From NCBI RefSeq assembly GCF_002954445.1, contig NZ_MQWA01000001.1:3505156-3569155 (forward strand): a stretch of 64,000 nt of DNA. The letters run 5' to 3'. The translations under genes and the position numbers were made by a program. The notes beneath the pieces were generated by a model, which worked only from the letters and a program-made list of their open reading frames with translations, was not told the origin of the DNA and did no database searches. This document shows positions 27,525 through 34,997 of this stretch, piece by piece; positions within the stretch are counted from its first letter, which is position 1, and each line of letters starts with the position of its first letter. The stretch is from Rubritalea profundi (GTDB lineage: Bacteria > Verrucomicrobiota > Verrucomicrobiia > Verrucomicrobiales > Akkermansiaceae).

Positions 27525-28373
27525 ATGATGAGGTATCGGGATGTGGGCTTTGAATGGAAATACGCCATGTGGTGTATTCTCATTTTATTTACAAGTATTC
27601 GGGCAGGGGCTGGGCCCGCCAAAGGTGGTGGCAATAGAGAAGTAAAAATATTTCCAATTATAGCGAGCCAGGGGGTCGCAGTTGGCAAGGATCACTTCTA
27701 TGCGATTAGCAACACATCTGTGCAGATGTGTGACAAATCCTCTGGACGAGTTCTGCGGAAATGGAAGGCAGATACTTCTCAGGAAGAGTTTTCCCATTTT
27801 AAACATTTGAATAGTGGGACCGTGGTTGGTGACAAACTCTATTGTGCGCATTCGCGCTACGGCGTGGATGCGAACAATTGCTCGGTCGAAATCTGGGATT
27901 TGGCAGGGGGGGAGATGGCGCATGAAAAATCGATCAAAATGCCGAGAGATCATGGCTCGTTGACCTGGGTCGATAAGGATTCCAATGGGGATTGGTGGAT
28001 GTGTTATGGCGTCTATGGGAAAATAAAAAATCGCCAAACGCAACTACTACAATACCAATATGTTGATGGGGAGTTCACTCAGAAGGCGCACTATTTTTTC
28101 CCACATAGCGTGGTGGAGCATTGGGGCCGGATGAGTTGCTCTGGTGGTTCATGGGAGGCTGATGGGAAGCTTTACATCACAGGTCATGATCACGCGAGCG
28201 TCTACGTTCTGCAGATGGTAGAAGGCGAATTGCGCTTCCTACGTGAAGAAAAAGGTCTGGCGATAAAAGGCCAAGCCATTGCTTGGGACCGCTTCTCCGA
28301 GCATCCAACTCTCTGGGGAATAGTCAGAAATAAGCATGTGTCACGGACCCTGATGGCTCATCAGAAGGAGTAA
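27525..28373 (+). CDS. Exported beta-propeller-like hypothetical protein
   Basis: The product has an N-terminal hydrophobic stretch (MWCILILFTSIRAGAGP) that looks like a signal peptide. The remainder is rich in aromatic and His residues with WD-like repeats (GVAVGKDHFYAISNTSVQM, TVVGDKLYCAHSRYG, DGKLYITGHDHASVYVLQM). This suggests a propeller or cycloisomerase-like fold outside the cytoplasm. The exact start is unclear: in-frame ATGs occur at 27501, 27525 and 27567, and none has a good ribosome-binding site. No named family recognised; isolated between tRNA-Arg and the DUF2779 gene. Confidence 0.6.
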   Translation: MMRYRDVGFEWKYAMWCILILFTSIRAGAGPAKGGGNREVKIFPIIASQGVAVGKDHFYAISNTSVQMCDKSSGRVLRKWKADTSQEEFSHFKHLNSGTVVGDKLYCAHSRYGVDANNCSVEIWDLAGGEMAHEKSIKMPRDHGSLTWVDKDSNGDWWMCYGVYGKIKNRQTQLLQYQYVDGEFTQKAHYFFPHSVVEHWGRMSCSGGSWEADGKLYITGHDHASVYVLQMVEGELRFLREEKGLAIKGQAIAWDRFSEHPTLWGIVRNKHVSRTLMAHQKE

Positions 28374-28509
28374 ATAGAATGTGCAGCAGCCCTATCGATA
28401 AGCGCTTATTCTAACACCAAAATCTGGTGGAGCTTTGTTCATCGTGATGCTCAAGTATCTAATAACTCCAGCAGTTCATCGACTTGTTTATAGCCCGCTG
28501 TTGGGCACT

Positions 28510-30015
28510 CTAACTCACAATGGATCTGGTTTGTTTACCAGTAAAGACCTCCCAGATGCGAACCATCGCCAGGGTGTCTAGCTGACAGTACTTGTCGAGC
28601 TGGTTGTAGATTTCGGTTTTACGTTCTTCGCTGGTGTCTGGGTGGATGGCTTCTTGGAAGGCGACCATGGCCATGTTGCCGTCTTTTACTCCATCTAGCT
28701 CAGAGTAGTCGAGGTCCGGGCTGATGGCTGGCAGGACAGATTTGATGCCCCACTTGCCGCACTGGCTTGGGTGGTAGTAGTGAGCACGGGCAATAGGTAG
28801 TAGGTCGACCAAGCGATCGGCGATAGCGCCGAGTTGCTTAGCATGCTGAGGGAAGTGCGCTGCTTGTTGGTTGATAATCTTTCGCTCAAACGCGATATTG
28901 TAGACAAAGATGGGACCGGAGTTGCCACAGTTTTGTAGCAGTGACTCGGTGAAGCCTAGGCGGGGATCATTGCCACTGAGATCAAGGAAGCTCTCCTGAG
29001 TGAACGTCCCGTCTTCATCTAGCACGTGGACACTGAATTGGAAGGGGAGTTGTTGGTAAGGACGTGTGCCTTTCCACATCGGTACGGCGCTGTTGGAGGT
29101 CTCGAAATCTAGGAAATAAGCTGGGAATCCGTACTGTGAAAGTTCTTCAACAGTGGCTTCACTATCGAAATAAGTTTCACCTGAAAGCGTGCACTGTTGG
29201 ACCCTTTGTTGGATCTCCGAGAGGAAGTCCTTCGGCACATCCGCGAGCTCGACGACACCTTGTTCTGCTAGGAGATTAGCTTTCTTTCCATGAAAATTTG
29301 GCAACAGGCTGAGAGGGTGCTCAGCTTTACCATCCTCACGCGAGCAATGTGCTAGGAATGGGCAGGTAAATGGACTATGGCACTGAGTTCCACAGCCTAT
29401 CTCAGGTTCATCTGTTAGCTTTATTGTGGCTTGAGCATCAGCGATCCATTGATTCATTTCAGCCACCCGCGACCTTACCTCCTCGGTGATGTCGTTCTCC
29501 AGCAATAAGCCCTGGTAATTTCCGTCGCCTGCGTAGACAAAGCTATTATCGATGTGTGCAACCGAGACTGAGTGTAACTTCGCTCCAGCTTGCTCGAACA
29601 GGTAATGCAGCAGGGCTGCGTCGTCGCGGTGGTAGTCTTTGGTTTTAGTGGCTGATTTCACTTCTACCATCTTCCAGCACAATTCGCCGCTAGTGCGACT
29701 GGGGATCATCACGTCGGCAAAGGCCAGTCCTCCAGCAACTTTGACTCCCGCTTCAAATATAGGTCTATCACCAGCGTCTAGCAGCTCGGCACTTTTCTGA
29801 AATACCTCATTGAATCCGAGCTCACTGATACTGATCTCGTAAGCATCTCCCGTCGTGTCGTAGATCTTCATAGCAATTTCCCCCACCCGGTTGCCGATAC
29901 CAAAGACGTGCTGGTATGCCGAGTTGTCCCGGAGTTCGGGCTTGTGGATGTCTAACCAAAGCCTCTTCGGGCATTGTCTGAATGATACGAGCTTTGATTT
30001 GGAAAGATGACGCAT
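28510..30015 (-). CDS. DUF2779 protein: Cas4-like nuclease plus RNase H-fold exonuclease
   Basis: The 501-residue protein starts MRHLSKSKLVSFRQCPKRLWL, has the PD-(D/E)xK-type MVEVKSATK, and a Cys cluster CGTQCHSPFTCPFLAHC near residue 210-230, as in Cas4-like RecB nucleases with an Fe-S cluster. Its C-terminal half has LDFETSNSAVPMWKGTRPYQ, VYNIAFERKIINQ and KYCQLDTLAMVRIW, the DEDD pattern of an RNase H-fold exonuclease (DUF2779). It lies among unrelated genes, so its partner pathway (DNA repair or phage response) is not shown. Full length. Confidence 0.86.
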   Translation of the reverse strand: MRHLSKSKLVSFRQCPKRLWLDIHKPELRDNSAYQHVFGIGNRVGEIAMKIYDTTGDAYEISISELGFNEVFQKSAELLDAGDRPIFEAGVKVAGGLAFADVMIPSRTSGELCWKMVEVKSATKTKDYHRDDAALLHYLFEQAGAKLHSVSVAHIDNSFVYAGDGNYQGLLLENDITEEVRSRVAEMNQWIADAQATIKLTDEPEIGCGTQCHSPFTCPFLAHCSREDGKAEHPLSLLPNFHGKKANLLAEQGVVELADVPKDFLSEIQQRVQQCTLSGETYFDSEATVEELSQYGFPAYFLDFETSNSAVPMWKGTRPYQQLPFQFSVHVLDEDGTFTQESFLDLSGNDPRLGFTESLLQNCGNSGPIFVYNIAFERKIINQQAAHFPQHAKQLGAIADRLVDLLPIARAHYYHPSQCGKWGIKSVLPAISPDLDYSELDGVKDGNMAMVAFQEAIHPDTSEERKTEIYNQLDKYCQLDTLAMVRIWEVFTGKQTRSIVS

Positions 30016-30336
30016 GGAAATTAGATGGGAACGACCGCTAAGATGATGCCGAAAAACTGAGGCAAACTTTGAGAATTCGCCAGCCTAGAATGCTGTCGAT
30101 CGTCATCTAATATGAATCGGGCACGACATTTCCACTTAGCCCACGTCACTTGCTTAAAACCTCACCTTGTATAATTGCGGCGCACTATTTCATTCTATCG
30201 GTGATAGAATGCACCTATATGATAGTTTCAACGTGCGGCCATGGCTGAACAGTAATCATCTGCTTGGCGCCAGTATTACGGCTAGAAGGGGCCTTGAGTA
30301 TATCCTATTATTACAGGTTGTTATTGTAGCTATGCG
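30016..30336. promoter_or_regulatory. Leader with TATAAT and 21-bp palindrome
   Basis: A TATAAT hexamer lies at 30170-30175 (no good -35). From 30191 to 30211 there is a perfect inverted repeat CATTCTATC-GGT-GATAGAATG. It would sit at about +10 to +30 of a transcript heading to the DoxX gene at 30337. It could be an operator or, as RNA, a short hairpin. The rest of this gap shows no gene. Confidence 0.5.
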
Positions 30337-30681
30337 GTGCGAAGATACAATATCGACACCGTACTCATCTGGATCTCTGCAGTTTCCTTTACCCTATTTG
30401 GATTTGGGTGCTTCTTCTCACGTGTGATGCGCCAAGAATATGATCGCTACGGGCTGCCTAAATTCAAAAATTTGATAGGCTTTTTACAGATACTAGGTGC
30501 GCTTGGGCTAGTGATTGGTATTCAGATACCTTGGGTAGGTCAGATAGCATCCATCGGCCTAGCAATCTTGATGCTCTGTGGGGTCGGTGTGAGGGTCAAG
30601 ATCAAGGACACTACGAAGCAAACTCTGCCAGCGTTCGTCTACATGGTACTCAACGCATACCTCGCGATAGCTATCTATTAG
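30337..30681 (+). CDS. DoxX-like membrane protein
   Basis: The 114-residue protein has four hydrophobic spans (TVLIWISAVSFTLFGFGCFF, FLQILGALGLVIGIQI, IGLAILMLCGVGVRVKI, FVYMVLNAYLAIAIY) and the YGLPKFKNLIG segment common in DoxX/DoxD-like proteins. It starts with GTG (alternative starts not clear). Its stop codon abuts the stop of the convergent DoxX gene: the two coding regions end on adjacent bases. Role unknown; DoxX proteins are often linked to thiol redox stress. Confidence 0.78.
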   Translation: MRRYNIDTVLIWISAVSFTLFGFGCFFSRVMRQEYDRYGLPKFKNLIGFLQILGALGLVIGIQIPWVGQIASIGLAILMLCGVGVRVKIKDTTKQTLPAFVYMVLNAYLAIAIY

Positions 30682-31047
30682 CTAGGCTAATAAAATTACG
30701 GCAATGGCCATGGCGAGCATAAGTAGAGAGGGAGTCGCTTTTGCTAATGGGTCTTTCACCTTGATGTGCATACTGAAGGCTCCAAGCATCAGCAGAATAA
30801 GAAGCGCAGCTGATGGTCCAACGAGAGGCTGTAACCAAATGCCTGCAATCATCGATAGAGCGATGATCACCTTGAGAGCACCTATCAGATACATCATGAA
30901 GGCGGGTAAGCCATATACTTCAAACTCCTCACGCATCGATTGTGCTCCTCCACCTCGGTAGGGCGTCTTTTTACCTAAACGAAGCAGCCAAACATTCAGT
31001 AGTCCGACGGCAATGATCACTTGAAAAACATGTCTCAAAATATCCAT
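30682..31047 (-). CDS. DoxX-like membrane protein (second copy)
   Basis: The 121-residue protein is a paralogue-like partner of the previous gene with the same outline: hydrophobic segments at FQVIIAVGLLNVWLL, MMYLIGALKVIIALSMIAGI, SAALLILLMLGAFSMHIKV and SLLMLAMAIAVILLA, and a matching EFEVYGLPAFMMYLIG motif. The gene faces the first DoxX gene tail to tail. A perfect 9-1-9 palindrome lies 12 bp upstream of its ATG, so it probably has its own repressor control. Confidence 0.8.
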   Translation of the reverse strand: MDILRHVFQVIIAVGLLNVWLLRLGKKTPYRGGGAQSMREEFEVYGLPAFMMYLIGALKVIIALSMIAGIWLQPLVGPSAALLILLMLGAFSMHIKVKDPLAKATPSLLMLAMAIAVILLA

Positions 31048-31058
31048 AGGTCAGAACG

Positions 31059-31077
31059 TATCGGATAATATCCGATA
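31059..31077. promoter_or_regulatory. 9-1-9 palindrome upstream of DoxX
   Basis: TATCGGATA-A-TATCCGATA is perfectly symmetric and ends 12 bp before the ATG of the minus-strand DoxX gene. It resembles the operator of a dimeric repressor. The palindrome at 30191-30211 also contains TATC and GATA half-sites, but with different spacing. Confidence 0.6.
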
Positions 31078-31193
31078 ATACAATCAACACATTGCCGATA
31101 CTTATAGTTTCAACTTGTTTCAGTCTGTGGCGGTAGGCTGCCAGCTCAGAGCATGCGGCCAGTAGACTGATATATCTCGAGGGTTCTCGCGGA

Positions 31194-32156
31194 TCAAATG
31201 TCATGTAGATTAGCGGTCCAGTTCGCAACTTTTTCAGGTTGAGAGATCGCAACGAGGGCGCCGACGACTGCTGCGCGGTGGCAGTTGTCACCGCCGACTT
31301 TTGCATTGGCTATGATTGCAGCCTCAAAGTCATTGTGGTATTTCCAAGCAAGATAAAGAGCGGCTGGGAAGGCTTGGTCAATGTAGCAGGCTGAGCTGAG
31401 CTTTCCCCCGACTATATCCCGGTCTTCTTGCCTAGCCCATACCGTCGATTTTTTTGTAGAAATCCAATCACCAGCAGATTGCATGATGGCTTGGCGCAGT
31501 GGGATTTCTTCTGAGAGGTCAATGAGTAATCTCGTTAGGCAGTCAGCAGCGCGCAGGACATTGCTGTGGCGATGCGTGAGTGTGACGTGGCTCTTAACTG
31601 TCAGTCTAATTTCATCTCGATCTCGTCCCTGTAAGGCTGCGACGAGTGCAGGGACGGTGGCAAGACCACCAATATGTTCGTCCTTGATACCGCACTTTCG
31701 AGGGTCTTTGCCTTGGGAGTATCGGGTGAAAAATCCGCGATGGTATTCTTCAAGGTAGGTATCGCGATGCCATCCAGGAGTGAGCATCTTTTCTATATAG
31801 AGCTCGAGCCATGCATTTTCTGAGTAGCCGCCAGCCTCTTTTACTTGTGCGTAAAGAAGTCTAGCCAGCTTGTAGTTAGCTGTATTTTCTCCAGCTAACA
31901 GGTTTTGATGGTAATGGATGTCAGGTTGTCCCCAGAAGCATGCTTGGTCGTGTAAGATATTTCCTTTTTCGTTGAGGGATGAGTACTGGGACCTCCACAG
32001 TATGCTATCAGGGTGCAGTTTCAGAGGACTAGTAAATACAGTAAGATCGGGGTAATCTCGATCTAATGCCTGACGATTATAATACCAGTGAACAGGCATA
32101 GCTAAAGCATCTGCGATGAGAGATCCGTGGTAGGCTGGTATGAGTGAGGGTGACAT
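31194..32156 (-). CDS. ADP-ribosylglycohydrolase family protein
   Basis: The 320-residue product (MSPSLIPAYHGSLIADALAM) has the ADP-ribosylglycohydrolase fold: AYHGSLIADALAMPVHWYY opens it, DEHIGGLATVPALVAAL lies in the middle and NAKVGGDNCHRAAVVGALVA at the end carries the metal-binding Asp with Asn/Cys in place of the usual Asp-Asp-Thr. In the family such proteins cleave ADP-ribose from proteins or nucleotides. The frame runs 36 codons further upstream but the internal ATG is preferred. No partner ADP-ribosyltransferase is nearby. Confidence 0.85.
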   Translation of the reverse strand: MSPSLIPAYHGSLIADALAMPVHWYYNRQALDRDYPDLTVFTSPLKLHPDSILWRSQYSSLNEKGNILHDQACFWGQPDIHYHQNLLAGENTANYKLARLLYAQVKEAGGYSENAWLELYIEKMLTPGWHRDTYLEEYHRGFFTRYSQGKDPRKCGIKDEHIGGLATVPALVAALQGRDRDEIRLTVKSHVTLTHRHSNVLRAADCLTRLLIDLSEEIPLRQAIMQSAGDWISTKKSTVWARQEDRDIVGGKLSSACYIDQAFPAALYLAWKYHNDFEAAIIANAKVGGDNCHRAAVVGALVAISQPEKVANWTANLHDI

Positions 32157-32405
32157 GCTGAGTGCTTTGTAGAGGGGGGGAGAGTTTACTGCAGTTATGT
32201 GTGTTAGGGGATTGGTTATTATAGTTGGTGGTGCTAACTCGTAGGAGTGATCCTGTTTGTGCAATCTGCGGAGGGAAGTCTATCAGATATATTGTTGAGC
32301 TGTAGTTGCTTCACATGCCTCATATTTTCACTAGAGGGGAATGAATCATCTATTCACAAGATTAGCGCGATATCTGAGTCCGCAAACACTATTTTGATAT
32401 TCACC

Positions 32406-33305
32406 CTAGGCCTCCTGCGGCGAAGTGTTGGGGGGGGGGGAAATGGTAGTGACTTGTTGCTGAAGGATGAGTCGTGAGGCATTGCTCTCTGGTAAGGGGC
32501 TTCCAATCAATGATTTCTCTAGGGCTGAGGTGGTGTGCTGGTCTCCGTCGTAGGCTATGACGAGGATCTCGTCGTCTTCTTTGAGGAATCGCATCTCGCT
32601 GTTGCCAAATTCGGAATAGCAGGTGGCTCCGATGGCGATGATGCCGTAGGCGGGTTTAGAGGTCACTAACATCTGCCCAATAGGCTCGAGAGGGCCGTTG
32701 TCTTGCTGGGTGTTGATCTGGTTTACCATCCAATCAACCAGAGTCTGATTGGAATAACAGTAGTCGGTGACGGCGGTGTCTTTACCGTATTGAAGAAGCT
32801 CGCCATCGCGCTTGAGGTAGCAGGTGAGGCGGTAGTTGTCGCTTGTGCCTCCTTCGCGGGTGAAGTCATCGATGGATAGGATTTCTTTAGCCATCCCTTG
32901 AGAGGCGGCTCCCCAATTCTTTTTCTGACTGATTTTTGCAGCTGCGACTCTGCGAGAGCAGTCATTGAAGGCACTAAAGCCAAGTACTGAGATGTCATCT
33001 AACAATTTTTCATCACGGTCTGAGTACTCGAATTTTACCACCAGTGCGATTTCTGGCTCAGGCTGGAGGAATCCCTCGCTATTGTTATTGAGGCGATCGT
33101 GGGAAAGGGGATGGACGCCGAGAAAACTATCAGAACCTGGGATATACCATGGAAACATCCCCTTTGGAGCATTCTCCAGCGCCACGACTTCTTTAAAATC
33201 ATCAGCCTCACCCGCTTGAGCAAGGTGCTCAGCCTGGTTCCCAGCAATACCTAGACCGACCCAGTCTTGCCCTTGGGTGATTTCATCGAGTGTGACAATT
33301 TTCAT
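32406..33305 (-). CDS. DUF5718 family protein with C-terminal C-tract
   Basis: The 299-residue protein reads MKIVTLDEITQGQDWVGLGI, then AGNQAEHLAQAGEADDF, and CYSEFGNSEMRFLKEDDEI, a pattern I associate with DUF5718 and, more distantly, fumarylacetoacetate hydrolases. Enzyme activity unknown. The last 14 residues (TTISPPPNTSPQEA) run over an 11-base C tract (G run 32430-32440 on the plus strand), so the C-terminus is slippage-prone. It stands alone. Confidence 0.7.
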   Translation of the reverse strand: MKIVTLDEITQGQDWVGLGIAGNQAEHLAQAGEADDFKEVVALENAPKGMFPWYIPGSDSFLGVHPLSHDRLNNNSEGFLQPEPEIALVVKFEYSDRDEKLLDDISVLGFSAFNDCSRRVAAAKISQKKNWGAASQGMAKEILSIDDFTREGGTSDNYRLTCYLKRDGELLQYGKDTAVTDYCYSNQTLVDWMVNQINTQQDNGPLEPIGQMLVTSKPAYGIIAIGATCYSEFGNSEMRFLKEDDEILVIAYDGDQHTTSALEKSLIGSPLPESNASRLILQQQVTTISPPPNTSPQEA

Positions 33306-33560
33306 GGATACTAACTATCCTAGATTTCATATAATTCAAGACTCACTTAGGGCGCTAGTGATGATGGTTGCGGAGGGGTGCAGTGTTCAGTGTTCAGACA
33401 AGCTTGATGAATCAATGGCTAATTGTTGTTGAACTTATGTTGAATGCTATCAGTCAAAGGCCATTCAGATAAGTTTCAGGTTGTAACTAAAGGTAGCCTC
33501 AGTGACGCAGCAGTGGACTATCAACAACCTTAGCTTTCATCTAGCGAGCCCATTAGCCCA

Positions 33561-33637
33561 ATGACTGATGACTGATGACTGATGACTGATGACTGATGAC
33601 TGATGATTGATGATTGATGATTGATGATTGATGACTA
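33561..33637. repeat. Heptamer tandem repeat (6x ATGACTG, 4x ATGATTG)
   Basis: Six copies of ATGACTG are followed by four of ATGATTG and a final ATGACTA, 11 units in all. The MATE stop codon (TAG on the minus strand, 33637-33635) is inside the last unit. The rest of the 330-bp gap from 33306 holds nothing else recognised. Confidence 0.9.
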
Positions 33638-34975
33638 GCTCAGTCTACGCAGCACTGACTGGCCGTAGCTGATTGTGATGACGGCCATTGCGATATTGAT
33701 CGCACACATGGCCATCCAAAACCCCTCAAGGCTTAGGTCGAAAACATGCACGACTAAGCTGAATACAATGACGGGCAGGATGACCTTGCGGGTTAAAGCC
33801 TCGAACAGTCCATACATCGGTCGCTTCATGGCCTGAAAGAAGCCGATGTAGACGAACCCTGCGACGTAGGCCCACTGGATGAAGGTGACGATACGAACGT
33901 AGCGCGTGCCGATCGCTATGACTGCTGGGTCATCAGTGAAGATCTGCACCAAGGGAGTGGCGAAGGCGAAGAGTAATATGGATGCTGTAATAATGAGGTA
34001 GAGGCCGTACTTAAAACAAAGTCGCACACATTCCCGAACGCGATCGGTTTGGCCGGCTCCATTATTCTGGCCGACGATGGAGACGATAGCTGAGCTTATG
34101 CCGATAGCTGGGAGCAAGGCGATCTGTTCTATCCGTGTGCCCACACCGAAGGCTGCGACTGCTCCCTCGCCATAAAATTTGAGGAAGTAGGTAGTGACAA
34201 AAAATCCCATGGCGATCGACATGAGGTTGAAGCTGGTAGGGATCCCTTGGCGCAGGATCTGCGCGTAAGTTTTTAGATTTGGTAGCAAGTGTTCAGCGCA
34301 TCGGATGGTCACATGGCCACGGCTAATCACCACTGAGAATAAATAGATGCCACCAATAGCTTGGATCAAGACTGTTGCCCACGCTATCCCTTCAATCCCC
34401 ATAGCGGGAAGACCAAAGCCACCATAGAGAAACCATGGGTCGAGGATCAGGTTTAGGAAGAAACCAATGATCAGCACTCTGCTGTATGTTCTGCTGTCGC
34501 CGTGGGCGAGAAGGATTGCATTGCTCATGCTACTGAGCAAAAAGAAGATCGCGCCGATGAAGAGGGGCGTGGTGTAGCCGGTTGCTAAATCTAGGTAGCT
34601 TCCACTGGCACCGAGAATCTTAAAGAGCGGGCTTGCTGCATTGAGCCCGACGATGCTGACCCCTGCAGCGCAAATGCACGCCAGCGAGAAAACTTGTCCG
34701 GAGAGGGTGGCTTCTTCTTCCTTGTTGTTGGCTCCAATGGCATTAGCTATCAGTGCGGATGCTCCACGTGCGAGTCCTCCACTGATAGCAATAATGATAA
34801 AGAATACTGGGAACGATAGAGCCATCGCAGCCAAGGCTTCCGTCGAGATGCGTCCTGCGTAGAAGGAATCTACAACATTATACATCGTGTTAAAGAAATA
34901 CCCGATGCTCATCGGCAGGGCAATCCGCCGAATGTGGGTTGGAAGAGAGCCAGTTGTTAGTGAAGGTGCCGCCAT
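33635..34975 (-). CDS. MATE family multidrug efflux pump
   Basis: The 446-residue protein has about 12 membrane segments and the two-fold NorM/DinF-like arrangement: PMSIGYFFNTMYNVVDSFYAG (first half) and FVTTYFLKFYGEGAVAAFGV, IEQIALLPAIGISSAIVSIVGQNNGAG in the second half. It uses an ion gradient to expel cationic compounds. The N-terminus has only one ATG in place. The gene ends inside the heptamer array, so the final residues are sensitive to repeat changes. Confidence 0.92.
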   Translation of the reverse strand: MAAPSLTTGSLPTHIRRIALPMSIGYFFNTMYNVVDSFYAGRISTEALAAMALSFPVFFIIIAISGGLARGASALIANAIGANNKEEEATLSGQVFSLACICAAGVSIVGLNAASPLFKILGASGSYLDLATGYTTPLFIGAIFFLLSSMSNAILLAHGDSRTYSRVLIIGFFLNLILDPWFLYGGFGLPAMGIEGIAWATVLIQAIGGIYLFSVVISRGHVTIRCAEHLLPNLKTYAQILRQGIPTSFNLMSIAMGFFVTTYFLKFYGEGAVAAFGVGTRIEQIALLPAIGISSAIVSIVGQNNGAGQTDRVRECVRLCFKYGLYLIITASILLFAFATPLVQIFTDDPAVIAIGTRYVRIVTFIQWAYVAGFVYIGFFQAMKRPMYGLFEALTRKVILPVIVFSLVVHVFDLSLEGFWMAMCAINIAMAVITISYGQSVLRRLS

Positions 34976-34997
34976 TTGGAGAATGATAAAAAGTGAA

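Noticed and set aside
30167-30427. 86-codon frame over the DoxX leader
   Set aside because: It crosses the palindrome and the DoxX start in another frame and has no motif.
33561-33637. CRISPR-like array
   Set aside because: Units are contiguous heptamers without spacers, so it is a simple tandem repeat.
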